DNA from: Veillonella sp. VA137
GTDB lineage: Bacteria > Bacillota > Negativicutes > Veillonellales > Veillonellaceae
Assembly (NCBI RefSeq): GCF_003992015.1
Contig: NZ_RQVK01000014.1
Coordinates: 1-51,323, forward strand
Length of the DNA: 51,323 nt
Reading direction: 5' to 3'
Below are positions 16,747 through 25,063 of the stretch, piece after piece. Numbering within the stretch: the first letter of the stretch is position 1; every line of letters starts with the position of its first letter. The translations under genes were made by a program, and so were the position numbers. The notes beneath the pieces are model-generated. The model was given only the letters and a program-made list of their open reading frames with translations. It was not told the DNA's origin and ran no database searches.

Positions 16747-17754
16747 ATGATTATTCGATTACACACTACAGCAACAGAAGCACAAATTGCAGAACTACGT
16801 CAACAATTAGAAGCCACTGGCGTTACATTACATCCAGTACATGGAGAACAACAAGATATCATCGGTTTGATCGGCGATACATCCCGTGTCGATTTACGCA
16901 CCATTGAATCCCTTCCATACGTTGAAAAGGTTATGCGTATCCAAGAGCCTTTCAAAAAAGCAAATCGTAAATTCCATCCTCAAGATACGGTGGTTACTAT
17001 AGGTAATGCAAAAATCGGTGGCGGTCACTTTGCTATCATCGCAGGCCCTTGCTCTGTAGAAACACCAGAACAAGTCATCGAAGTAGCGAAGGCTGTAAAA
17101 GCTGCTGGTGCTGACATTCTTCGTGGCGGCGCTTTCAAACCTCGTACTTCTCCATACTCTTTCCAAGGTATGGGCCCAAGTGGTTTATCCTTATTAGAAG
17201 AAGCTAAAAAAGAAACTGGTCTACCTATTGTGTCAGAAGTCATGGATATTTCTCAATTAGAATATTTCGACAATGTAGATATGTTGCAAATCGGTGCTCG
17301 CAATATGCAAAACTTCAACCTTTTAAAAGAAGTCGGTAAATTAAGAAAACCAATCTTATTAAAACGTGGGCTATGTGCTACATACGAAGAATGGTTAATG
17401 GCTGCAGAATACATCATGAGCGAAGGTAACGAACAAATCGTTCTTTGCGAACGTGGTATTCGTACATTCGAAACACGCACTCGTAACACATTGGATGTCA
17501 CTGCCATTCCAATGATGCACGAGTTATCCCACTTGCCAATCATTATGGATCCAAGCCATGCAGCGGGTATGAGCCGTGTGGTTCCATCCTTGTCTTTAGC
17601 CTCCGTTGGTGGCGGTGCTGATGGTTTAATGATTGAAGTTCACAACAATCCAGAAAAAGCATTATGCGATGGTCCGCAATCCTTACGCCCAGAGCAATTC
17701 GCTACTTTGGCAAACCAAGTATTCACACTTCGTGACGCATTAGGTCATAAATAG
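16747..17754 (+). CDS. aroF: 3-deoxy-7-phosphoheptulonate (DAHP) synthase, type I beta with regulatory domain
   Basis: A 335-residue enzyme that condenses phosphoenolpyruvate and erythrose 4-phosphate, the first step of the shikimate pathway. Residues 1-70 form the ferredoxin-like regulatory domain found in Thermotoga-type enzymes, a site for feedback inhibition by aromatic amino acids. The barrel follows with AIIAGPCSVET near 98-108, LRGGAFKPRTSPYSFQG near 124-140 and MDPSHAAG near 264-271. The AGGAGG site precedes the ATG. It is the first structural gene after the FFWFF attenuator, so the committed step is under both transcriptional and, probably, allosteric control. Confidence 0.95.
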   Translation: MIIRLHTTATEAQIAELRQQLEATGVTLHPVHGEQQDIIGLIGDTSRVDLRTIESLPYVEKVMRIQEPFKKANRKFHPQDTVVTIGNAKIGGGHFAIIAGPCSVETPEQVIEVAKAVKAAGADILRGGAFKPRTSPYSFQGMGPSGLSLLEEAKKETGLPIVSEVMDISQLEYFDNVDMLQIGARNMQNFNLLKEVGKLRKPILLKRGLCATYEEWLMAAEYIMSEGNEQIVLCERGIRTFETRTRNTLDVTAIPMMHELSHLPIIMDPSHAAGMSRVVPSLSLASVGGGADGLMIEVHNNPEKALCDGPQSLRPEQFATLANQVFTLRDALGHK

Positions 17755-17763
17755 GTCACTCCT

Positions 17764-18819
17764 ATGGATACAATTCATATTCAAGCATCCACTTCTTACG
17801 ATGTGATTATCGAGCGGAATAGCTTGCCTCGCATTGGTAAGTACTTACACGCTATCAAGCCTCCTTGTTCCGTCATGATTGTTACTGATGACAATGTGGG
17901 CCCCCTCTATGCTTCCACTGTTTCAGATGCCCTACAACAGGCAGGTTACACCGTTCACACCTACACGTTTCCTCATGGTGAAAGTGAAAAGAATGGCCAT
18001 CGTCTCATGGACCTAGTAGAAACATTAGGAAATGCAAAATTGGCTCGGAAAGACCTCATTATTGCTTTAGGTGGTGGCGTCGTCGGCGACCTAGCTGGAT
18101 TCGCTGCTGCTACCTACTTACGGGGTATCGATTATGTACAATTACCTACGTCACTGTTGGCTGCTGTCGATTCCTCTGTAGGCGGTAAAACAGCTGTTAA
18201 CCTAGAGTGTGGTAAGAATTTATGGGGTGCTTTTAAACAACCTATCCTCGTTCTCTGTGATCCAGAAACACTTTCTACCTTACCTAAAGAGGAATGGATT
18301 AATGGATGTGGGGAAATCATCAAATATGGTTTCTTAGACCATCCAGAGTTACTAGATCAACTTCGAGAACGACCACTCTTACAACATCTAGAAGATGTAG
18401 ATACTGTCATCGCTCAATGTGTGCGCATCAAAGCCCATGTGGTGGAAGTAGATGAAAAGGAAAGCGGCCTTCGTGCGACGTTGAACTTAGGTCATACCTT
18501 TGGACATGGTATCGAGCACGGTAGTGCTTTTACCATCCCTCACGGCAATGCCGTTGCTTTGGGGCTCCTCATCATGGCAAAAGGTGCTGTAGCCAACGAA
18601 GAGCTAGACCCTACCATCATTTCTAGTATTGAACAGTTGCTAATGGCCCATGAACTACCCACCACAACGACGATTTCAAAAGATGTAATTTTAGAAGAAG
18701 CCAGTCATGATAAAAAAGCCTCTGGCTCTTCCATTACCATCGTAGTTCCTACGGATTATGGCGCATCAGTACTAAAGGAAGTGACCTTCCAAGAACTTGC
18801 TACCTACTGTCATATATAA
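17764..18819 (+). CDS. aroB: 3-dehydroquinate synthase
   Basis: A 351-residue NAD- and metal-dependent enzyme that turns DAHP into 3-dehydroquinate. Seen: DDNVGPLY near 39-46, GGGVVGDLAGFAAATYLRG near 103-121, QLPTSLLAAVDSSVGGKTAVN near 126-146 and the metal-binding LNLGHTFGHGIEH near 241-253. It starts 9 bp after aroF. A gap of 165 bp separates it from aroA; no terminator is seen there. Confidence 0.95.
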   Translation: MDTIHIQASTSYDVIIERNSLPRIGKYLHAIKPPCSVMIVTDDNVGPLYASTVSDALQQAGYTVHTYTFPHGESEKNGHRLMDLVETLGNAKLARKDLIIALGGGVVGDLAGFAAATYLRGIDYVQLPTSLLAAVDSSVGGKTAVNLECGKNLWGAFKQPILVLCDPETLSTLPKEEWINGCGEIIKYGFLDHPELLDQLRERPLLQHLEDVDTVIAQCVRIKAHVVEVDEKESGLRATLNLGHTFGHGIEHGSAFTIPHGNAVALGLLIMAKGAVANEELDPTIISSIEQLLMAHELPTTTTISKDVILEEASHDKKASGSSITIVVPTDYGASVLKEVTFQELATYCHI

Positions 18820-18984
18820 CTCAATGTGTTATAGTTAGTATACTTAACTAATTATGATATACACCCATTCTAGAGTTACTATGTATGATATACTAAACAA
18901 ATTACATTTTATGTTTTACCTTTTATAGTTATACTTGTAATTATCACTTATAGTGGTATGGCAACAATAACAGAAAGGATTCCT

Positions 18985-20250
18985 ATGCAACATGTTTCTA
19001 ATATGCCCTTATGTGGCACAATCCCAGCCATACCGGCTAAGGCCCATGCTCATCGGGCACTTATCTCAGCGGCCCTTGCCACGAGTCCTAGCTCAATTTT
19101 AATTTCCCACTCTTCCAAGGACATTGATGCTACCATGGATTCCTTGCGAGCCCTTGGTGCAACGATTACCCATGAAAATGGTGTGGCTCATATTACTCCT
19201 GGCCCTTCCCCTTCTATAGGACAGGTATTACCCCACGAATCAGGTACAACCTTACGCTTACTCTTACCTGTGTCCACCTCGATTTGTGACACTGTGAAAG
19301 TAGATGCCAAAGGACGTCTACCAGAACGACCACTAGAACCATTGTTGAGCGAAATGAAAGACCACGGCGTATCCTTTTCACAAGATGCACCGCCTTTCAC
19401 TATGACAGGTCGTCTACAAGGTGGTACCTTCACCATGACAGGTTCCGTCAGTTCCCAGTTTTTCTCTGGACTGTTATTAGCTGCACCACAGCTAGGACGA
19501 ACAACTGTGAACTGCACAAGTCCACTGCAATCGAAAGACTATGTGACATTAACCATAGAAACGATGAAAGACTTTGGTGTACACGTAACAGAAGCTTCCA
19601 CGGAGGAAGGATATCCAAGTTTTACTATCGAAGAGAACCAACACTTCCACGGCAATGAACAATATCCAATTGAGGGAGATTGGTCTAATGGTGCCATTTG
19701 GCTAGTAGTAGCTGCTATGACAGGGCAATCTATTTCTGTCACAGGTTTACGTCCTAATTCTGTACAAGCAGATAAACGGATTCTTTCCATTTTAGAAAGC
19801 GCTGGTGTCACTTGTACGTGGAATGGATCTACTATCACGGTCACTGGCAAAGCACATCAACCAATCCATGTAAATTTAGAACAAATGCCAGATTTATTGC
19901 CGATTCTATCTAGCTTAGCTTGCTCCATAGAAGGTGAATCTTCTTTCATCAATGGCACCCGCCTGCGCTTAAAAGAATCAGATCGTTTAGAAGCAGTAGC
20001 ACAACTTGTTCGTGATTCTGGCGGCATTATTCGCATAGAAGGAGATAATCTATATATCATGGGAACAGGCACTCTTACGGGTGGCACTGTAGACTGTGTG
20101 AATGACCATCGTCTCGTCATGGCTGGTGCCTTAAACGCACTCATCGGCACTTCTCCTATGATTTTGAAGGACAGCGAAGCCATCAGTAAGTCGTATCCTC
20201 ACTTTTTTGAAGATTGGAAACGATTAGGTGGGCAGACATATACTATATAA
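18985..20250 (+). CDS. aroA: 3-phosphoshikimate 1-carboxyvinyltransferase (EPSP synthase)
   Basis: A 421-residue two-domain enzyme that joins phosphoenolpyruvate to shikimate 3-phosphate. Seen: the substrate-binding start IPAKAHAHRALISAAL (where many enzymes have SKSISNRALLLAAL), SGTTLRLLLPVS, GSVSSQFFSGLLLAAP, and RLKESDRLEAVAQ with NDHRLVMAGAL in the C-terminal half. The ATG at 18985 follows an AGAAAGGAT site; an upstream in-frame ATG at 18958 has none and adds nine residues. The Ser-to-Ala and Asn-to-His changes in the first motif suggest a diverged, class II-like form, but the lysine and arginine are kept. Confidence 0.93.
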   Translation: MQHVSNMPLCGTIPAIPAKAHAHRALISAALATSPSSILISHSSKDIDATMDSLRALGATITHENGVAHITPGPSPSIGQVLPHESGTTLRLLLPVSTSICDTVKVDAKGRLPERPLEPLLSEMKDHGVSFSQDAPPFTMTGRLQGGTFTMTGSVSSQFFSGLLLAAPQLGRTTVNCTSPLQSKDYVTLTIETMKDFGVHVTEASTEEGYPSFTIEENQHFHGNEQYPIEGDWSNGAIWLVVAAMTGQSISVTGLRPNSVQADKRILSILESAGVTCTWNGSTITVTGKAHQPIHVNLEQMPDLLPILSSLACSIEGESSFINGTRLRLKESDRLEAVAQLVRDSGGIIRIEGDNLYIMGTGTLTGGTVDCVNDHRLVMAGALNALIGTSPMILKDSEAISKSYPHFFEDWKRLGGQTYTI

Positions 20251-20276
20251 ATGTATTTAACAAGTAAGGAGTAATT

Positions 20277-21401
20277 ATGGCATCCTATTTCGGTCGCACT
20301 GTGAAAGTCTCCACCTTTGGATCCTCTCACGGTCAAGCTATTGGCGGAGTTGTAGATGGGCTTCCTTGTGGGTTTCCAGTCAATCTAGAAACCTTGCAAG
20401 CCTTCCTAAAACGACGAGCTCCAGGGCAACATCAATTACAAACACAACGAAAAGAAGCAGATATCCCTGAGTTTCAATCAGGCATCGTACAAGGAAGACT
20501 GAGCGGTTCTCCTTTGGCTTTCACTATTCAAAATACATCACAACGAAGTGGGGATTACGATAACCTACGAGATGTACCACGCCCATCTCATGCAGATTAC
20601 ACCGCTTGCATGCGCTATGGTGAGTATGTGGATATGCGTGGGGGCGGTCATTTCTCTGCTCGCCTAACAGCCCCTGTTTGCGTAGCTGGTGGCATTGCTA
20701 TACAACTATTAGAATCCATCGGCATTCATGTGCGTGCACACTTAGCACAAGTTGGCACTGTCCCAGATACATCTATCGATTATACTAACCCACCTATGGA
20801 CAAGCTCGCTAGTATCAGCACTGAAGCGATTCCTATGTTAGACCCTGTGCAACGTCATACAGCAGAGCAATTTGTATTGGAGTTAAAAACATCTGGCGAT
20901 TCCACTGGAGGCATCGTAGAGATATTTGCCACAGGCTTACCTGTTGGCATGGGGAATCCCAATTATGATGGTATTGAAAATCGCTTAGGCGCTACGCTGT
21001 TCGGTATGCCTGCAGTGAAAGGTATTTCCTTTGGGTCTGGTTTCCCTGGCTGTGCGTCCCGTGGAAGTGAGCAAAACGATCCTTTCATCATCACTGATGA
21101 AGGTGTTCGTACCAAGAACAATAACAGCGGTGGCATCCAAGGTGGTATTACCAACGGTATGCCCCTTGTGATGCAAGTAGGGATTAAGCCCACACCGTCC
21201 ATTTATCATGAGCAAAACTCAGTATCCCTCAGTAACCATAGTGCTGAAGTATTACAAATTCAAGGTCGCCATGACCCTTGCGTAGCGCTACGTGCCGTTC
21301 CTGTAGTAGAAGCTCTAACGGCTCTTGTCCTCTTAGATTTTGTACTAGAACATGATCCACATGTATTCCGTCATTTCAGTCATCCCGCCTTGGAGGTGTA
21401 A
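20277..21401 (+). CDS. aroC: chorismate synthase
   Basis: A 374-residue enzyme using reduced FMN to make chorismate from EPSP. Seen: FGSSHGQAIGGVVDGLPCG near 14-32, the RRAPGQ motif near 47-52, RPSHADYT near 102-109, the signature RMGGGHFSAR-like segment (MRGGGHFSARLTAP) near 119-132 and GGIQGGITNGMP near 286-297. The start has an AAGGAGT site. The stop is directly followed by the aroE/aroK start with no gap. Confidence 0.95.
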   Translation: MASYFGRTVKVSTFGSSHGQAIGGVVDGLPCGFPVNLETLQAFLKRRAPGQHQLQTQRKEADIPEFQSGIVQGRLSGSPLAFTIQNTSQRSGDYDNLRDVPRPSHADYTACMRYGEYVDMRGGGHFSARLTAPVCVAGGIAIQLLESIGIHVRAHLAQVGTVPDTSIDYTNPPMDKLASISTEAIPMLDPVQRHTAEQFVLELKTSGDSTGGIVEIFATGLPVGMGNPNYDGIENRLGATLFGMPAVKGISFGSGFPGCASRGSEQNDPFIITDEGVRTKNNNSGGIQGGITNGMPLVMQVGIKPTPSIYHEQNSVSLSNHSAEVLQIQGRHDPCVALRAVPVVEALTALVLLDFVLEHDPHVFRHFSHPALEV

Positions 21402-22637
21402 ATGTTTGGATTATTAGGTCGCACCTTGGGCCACACCTACTCCCCTATGATTCATCAAGCCTTAGGAAATACATCCTATGACATATTTGAAATGGAACCA
21501 GACCAACTACAAGATTTTTTTAATCGTTCTGACTTGCAAGGCTTAAATATTACCATTCCCTATAAAATCAATGCTTTACAGGCTTGTCATCGCATCAGTG
21601 ATATCGCAGAAGCAATTGGTTGTGTCAACACTATGGTGCGCCAAGCAGATGGTTCTTGGTATGGAACCAATACGGACTATGATGGCTTCCTAGCCACCTT
21701 AGATTGGTCTGGTATAGAAGTAATACATAAGCATTGTTTAATTTTAGGTGATGGAGCCTCGTCCAATACAGTGCATGTGGCATTGAAAAGATTAGGCGCC
21801 GCCTCTATTACCCATATCAGCCGCCATCACTTTCCTACATATGAACACATTGCACAATTTTATGAACGAGCACAGGTAATTATCAACTGTACTCCAGTTG
21901 GTATGTATCCTCATTGTCCTGACCAAAGCATTCGATTAGCCCCTTTCACTCACTTAGAAGGTGTTATCGATTTAGTGTACAATCCACATCGTACTGCCAT
22001 TCTAATAGAAGCGGAATCCTTAAATATACCCCATGTGAATGGCCTTGTATTTCTATTAGCCCAAGCCATTGCGGCGAGTGCTTTATTTTTACATCGTACC
22101 TATGATGAAAGTATCCTTTCAGACCTATATAAACAATTCCGGCGAAACCAAGAAAATATCATTTTAGTTGGTATGCCTGGGTCTGGTAAAAGTACCATTG
22201 GTGAATCTTTAGCAAAGTTAACGGGACGAACACTTGTGGACATAGACCATCTCATTACCGAGGAAGTCGGTTCCATTAGTGATTATATATTAACCCACGG
22301 TGAACCTGCATTCCGCGCCATAGAGTCTAGGATTATCACCGATGTGGGTAAACAGACAGGTTTGATCATCTCTACCGGTGGCGGTGCTATCATCATACCG
22401 GAAAACTATGTCCCACTTCGTCAAAATGGACGTATCTATGAAATCTATCGTCCCTTAGAAGAACTCGATACAACAGGACGTGTTCTCTCCTCTGGTGGTC
22501 TAGAACGATTGCAACAATTGTATGCAGAACGGTCACTACTTTACGCGCGATTCCGTCAAGTACAAGTTTTAAATACTAGTACTCCTGAAAGCGTGGCTCA
22601 ACACATCCTAGAGGACTTCCATAGCAACCTAAAATAA
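21402..22637 (+). CDS. bifunctional shikimate dehydrogenase / shikimate kinase
   Basis: A 411-residue fusion that performs two steps of one pathway. Residues 1 to about 245 are an AroE-type dehydrogenase: LGHTYSPMIHQAL near 8-20, ITIPYK with the catalytic lysine near 50-55, NTDYDGF with the catalytic aspartate near 88-94, and a glycine-rich LGDGASSNT nucleotide motif near 113-121. Residues about 250-411 are an AroK-type kinase: P-loop GMPGSGKST near 256-264, DIDHLI near 280-285, FRAIESR near 305-311 and STGGGAI near 323-329. The usual lid motif of AroK is not clear. Order in the pathway is dehydrogenase then kinase, matching the fusion order. The fusion is in frame with no ribosome site inside. 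It is the last gene of the aro operon. Confidence 0.92.
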   Translation: MFGLLGRTLGHTYSPMIHQALGNTSYDIFEMEPDQLQDFFNRSDLQGLNITIPYKINALQACHRISDIAEAIGCVNTMVRQADGSWYGTNTDYDGFLATLDWSGIEVIHKHCLILGDGASSNTVHVALKRLGAASITHISRHHFPTYEHIAQFYERAQVIINCTPVGMYPHCPDQSIRLAPFTHLEGVIDLVYNPHRTAILIEAESLNIPHVNGLVFLLAQAIAASALFLHRTYDESILSDLYKQFRRNQENIILVGMPGSGKSTIGESLAKLTGRTLVDIDHLITEEVGSISDYILTHGEPAFRAIESRIITDVGKQTGLIISTGGGAIIIPENYVPLRQNGRIYEIYRPLEELDTTGRVLSSGGLERLQQLYAERSLLYARFRQVQVLNTSTPESVAQHILEDFHSNLK

Positions 22638-22864
22638 ACTACTAGTAAGATACATCCGTGTTAGTCCTTGTTTTTCTATAAGCTCTCATCAATGGATGCA
22701 CTCAAAATTGTATACTATTAAATAATTTTTTAGCTTAATACATACTATTACATCAGATGTATGCTATTTGTCTCTAATCTTAAAGAACAACATATGACAT
22801 TATGAGAATTAAAGAATAGTATATAATTTTAAGCACACTTTAAATTATTAAATATATATAAATT
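22638..22864. other. intergenic stretch after the aro operon
   Basis: No gene is supported. A possible weak promoter, ATGACA-N17-TAGTAT near 22795-22823, points at the hairpin at 22865-22907; it could make a very short RNA or be chance in AT-rich DNA. Confidence 0.4.
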
Positions 22865-22907
22865 GGCTTTCATAGGTGTTTTTTAGAATCCTGTGAAAGC
22901 CTTTTTT
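22865..22907 (+). terminator. terminator, probably of the aro operon
   Basis: GGCTTTCATAGG (22865-22876) and CCTGTGAAAGCC (22890-22901) form a 12-bp stem with one wobble pair, followed by TTTTTT. It lies about 230 bp after the last aro stop codon, further than usual. Confidence 0.85.
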
Positions 22908-22939
22908 ACTGTCTAACTATAGTCTTTTACTAGCAATAA

Positions 22940-22968
22940 TTGACATTCTATAGAAAATAGTTTAGTAT
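22940..22968 (+). promoter_or_regulatory. promoter of the permease gene
   Basis: TTGACA (22940-22945), a 17-bp spacer and TAGTAT (22963-22968), about 40 bp before the permease start. Confidence 0.85.
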
Positions 22969-23010
22969 TATCAAATATAAAAGTTTATATTGTATTAAGG
23001 AGGTTTTACT

Positions 23011-24381
23011 ATGACGGACTCGCAACAAGAGTTAAAGCGTGGTCTTAAAAATCGCCACGTTCAATTATTGGCCATCGGTGGTGCTATCGGTACAGGTTTA
23101 TTCCTTGGCTCTGGGCGATCTATTAGTTTAGCGGGCCCCTCTATCCTCCTCACGTATCTAATTACAGGTATTATCTGTTTCTTCATGATGCGTGCTTTAG
23201 GAGAGTTATTGCTTTCCAATTTGAATCACCATTCTTTCATTGACTTTGTAGAAGAATATTTAGGTGACCGAGCGGCCTTCATTACTGGTTGGACCTATTG
23301 GTTCTGTTGGCTTTCACTGGCCATGGCGGATTTAACTGCGGTCGGCTTGTACATGCAGTACTGGATACCGTGGATGCCACAATGGATACCGGCCCTCATC
23401 GTACTAGGCATATTACTAGTTATGAATTTGACAGCGGTCAAACACTTTGGTGAAATGGAGTTTTGGTTCGCTTTAATAAAAGTAATCGCCATCGTATCAC
23501 TCATCATTATCGGGCTTATCATGATTCTTACAGGATTCACTACCAATGCTGGAGCGGCTGCCTTTGATAACCTATGGAATTACGGCGGTTGGTTTCCAAA
23601 TGGAACCATGGGCTTTATCTTATCTTTCCAAATGGTAGTATTTGCTTTCACAGGCATTGAACTAGTAGGCCTCACAGCTGGGGAAACGGAAAATCCAAAA
23701 AAAGTTATCCCTATGGCTATCAATAACATTCCATTGCGAATTATTCTTTTCTATATTGGTTCCCTTGCAATCATCATGAGTATTTACCCATGGATTGCAG
23801 TAGATCCAAATTCTAGTCCCTTCGTGGCTGTGTTTAATGCAGTGGGCATACTGGCTGCTGCGAGCATCGTAAACTTCGTTGTTCTAACATCAGCAGCCTC
23901 TGCTACTAACTCTGGTATCTTCTCCACGAGCCGTATGATCTACGCCTTATCCAAACGTGGACATGCGCCGAGTCGAATGAAACGATTGACGAACCATGCT
24001 GTACCCTATCAGGCAACACTATTCTCCGCTGCGGCCTTACTATTTACCGTAGTCTTAAACTATGTCATGCCTGAAAGCGTATTCATCATGATTACGTCCA
24101 TCTCCACATTCTGCTTCATCTATATTTGGGCCATCATCGTCGTATGCCATCTCAAATATCGCAAGCAAAGACCAGAATTGGCGAAGCAATCTACTTTTAA
24201 AATGCCACTGTACCCATTTATGAACTACCTAATTCTAGCGTTCTTCTTATTCATCTTGGTAGTACTAGCATTACAAAGCGACACTCGCATCGCCCTCATG
24301 TTTACACCATTCTGGTTCATCTTACTATGGGCCTTCTACTCCATGTTGGCACCTAGCGATGATGACGAAACAACAAAATAA
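23011..24381 (+). CDS. cycA: amino-acid permease of the APC family, CycA-like (D-serine/D-alanine/glycine)
   Basis: A 456-residue inner-membrane proton symporter with about 12 transmembrane helices. The N-terminal LKNRHVQLLAIGGAIGTGLFLGSG, RALGELLLSN, TGWTYWFCW, FGEMEFWFALIKVIAIVSLI, ELVGLTAGETENPKK and NFVVLTSAASATNSGIFSTSRM segments follow remembered CycA of E. coli closely along the whole length, more than AroP, LysP or AnsP. The substrate is inferred from that likeness. It is transcribed alone: own promoter, AAGGAGG site and terminator. Being next to the aro operon does not make it an aromatic transporter. Confidence 0.82.
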   Translation: MTDSQQELKRGLKNRHVQLLAIGGAIGTGLFLGSGRSISLAGPSILLTYLITGIICFFMMRALGELLLSNLNHHSFIDFVEEYLGDRAAFITGWTYWFCWLSLAMADLTAVGLYMQYWIPWMPQWIPALIVLGILLVMNLTAVKHFGEMEFWFALIKVIAIVSLIIIGLIMILTGFTTNAGAAAFDNLWNYGGWFPNGTMGFILSFQMVVFAFTGIELVGLTAGETENPKKVIPMAINNIPLRIILFYIGSLAIIMSIYPWIAVDPNSSPFVAVFNAVGILAAASIVNFVVLTSAASATNSGIFSTSRMIYALSKRGHAPSRMKRLTNHAVPYQATLFSAAALLFTVVLNYVMPESVFIMITSISTFCFIYIWAIIVVCHLKYRKQRPELAKQSTFKMPLYPFMNYLILAFFLFILVVLALQSDTRIALMFTPFWFILLWAFYSMLAPSDDDETTK

Positions 24382-24385
24382 AACA

Positions 24386-24417
24386 AAAAAGGTGTGACCA
24401 TCAGTCACACCTTTATC
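24386..24417 (+). terminator. terminator of the permease gene
   Basis: AAAGGTGTGAC and GTCACACCTTT form an 11-bp stem with a 5-nt loop; A-runs and T-rich DNA flank it, so it may work in both directions, ending the permease transcript and any read-through from the toxin side. Confidence 0.8.
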
Positions 24418-24434
24418 TTTTCCACAAAATGTGG

Positions 24435-24560
24435 TATACTATACGTAACAAAAAGAAGGGCCACCAACGTGTCGATGGCGTTAGGCTCATCTCTAAAGCT
24501 TTTAGAAATGGATAAGCCTAACGTGTTAAGGTGTACAAGACCTTATCCGTTAGGCTTTTT
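24435..24560 (+). ncRNA. candidate antisense RNA (antitoxin) of a type I toxin locus
   Basis: An extended -10 box, TGG-TATACT (24435-24440), would start an RNA near 24447. It ends at a strong terminator: AAGCCTAACG (24514-24523) with CGTTAGGCTT (24548-24557), an inner TAAGGT/ACCTTA stem, and TTTTT to 24560. The RNA has no convincing reading frame and stops 3 bp before the stop codon of the convergent 26-codon toxin frame, so it covers the 3' untranslated part of that mRNA. A second copy of CGTTAGGCT (24479-24487) can pair with the same AGCCTAACG, giving two mutually exclusive hairpins. Confidence 0.65.
24449..24478 (-). terminator. weak terminator of the toxin mRNA
   Basis: On the minus strand GCCA...TGGTGGC closes a short hairpin followed by CCTTCTTTTTG. 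The toxin mRNA would then be about 255 nt and fully overlap the antisense RNA. Confidence 0.4.
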
Positions 24561-24703
24561 CCTTACTTAAACAGTAAGTCGATAAATGCTATGATAAGCA
24601 TACAAATTTGTATCAATAAAGATGCAATTGCTAACTTTTTCATAGTACCACCACCTCCTATAGTTAGGAAGAGATGAGCCCAACTCACGTCGGTGATCCT
24701 TCT
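24454..24703. repeat. inverted repeat framing the toxin/antisense locus
   Basis: The 18-bp word at 24454-24471 (AGAAGGGCCACCAACGTG) recurs inverted at 24686-24703 with 15 of 18 bases the same, and GGCTCATCTCT at 24484-24494 recurs inverted exactly at 24670-24680. Both convergent RNAs therefore begin with related sequences, and the toxin leader is complementary to the 3' part of its own mRNA. Confidence 0.75.
24563..24643 (-). CDS. small hydrophobic peptide, putative type I toxin (26 residues)
   Basis: An ATG with a very strong TATAGGAGGTGG site 8-12 nt upstream opens a 26-codon frame. The peptide has Lys2-Lys3, then one hydrophobic helix from Leu4 to Phe25 broken only by Ser8, Gln12 and Asp22, and a final Lys26. 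This is the shape of holin-like type I toxins (TxpA, Fst, BsrG class), and it faces a convergent RNA with its own promoter and terminator. There is no clear homology that I can name, so toxicity is inferred from size, shape and layout. It could instead be a small membrane regulator. Confidence 0.65.
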   Translation of the reverse strand: MKKLAIASLLIQICMLIIAFIDLLFK

Positions 24704-24711
24704 GTATTTTC

Positions 24712-24717
24712 ATTATA
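24712..24717 (-). promoter_or_regulatory. extended -10 promoter of the toxin mRNA
   Basis: The minus strand reads TGC-TATAAT, an extended -10 box, placing the start of the mRNA near 24705 with a leader of about 60 nt. The leader repeats the first part of the convergent RNA (see the inverted repeats at 24454-24494 and 24670-24703). Confidence 0.65.
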
Positions 24718-24807
24718 GCATAAAATATGCAAATCGTTATCTTTTAAGCGATATTTTTATAGAAATTAGACAATCTATCCATAAAGAACGCCGCACTAGC
24801 GTAGAAC

Positions 24808-24946
24808 ATCTTGTGGCGATTTCATTGACTAAATCAAACAACACCAAAAACGAGCAACATGTTCCGGAGCAAACCTAACCACTGTATCAGTTTGTGGAGG
24901 AATATGTTGCTCGTTTCCTTTGCTATATAAACACGCGCCACAAGAT
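24808..24946. repeat. palindromic repeat unit, copy 1
   Basis: Outer arms ATCTTGTGGCG (24808-24818) and CGCCACAAGAT (24936-24946) are perfectly complementary. Inside is a second stem, CGAGCAACAT with ATGTTGCTCG, and a core identical to copy 2 over 27 bases (GCAAACCTAACCACTG... to CAGTTTG). The unit is 139 bp and has no reading frame of note. Confidence 0.8.
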
Positions 24947-25063
24947 TTCATAACAAAACAAGTGACGCCCCACCTGTGGATGAGTTCTTTCCGTGAGGCA
25001 ATCTAAATTAAACTAAACAAGATCCGGGCAACCTCTAATATAGATATGCTATTACGGATAGAG

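Noticed and set aside
24693-24878. A 61-codon plus-strand frame running into palindromic repeat copy 1
   Set aside because: It crosses the toxin promoter and the repeat, with no ribosome site and no conserved character.
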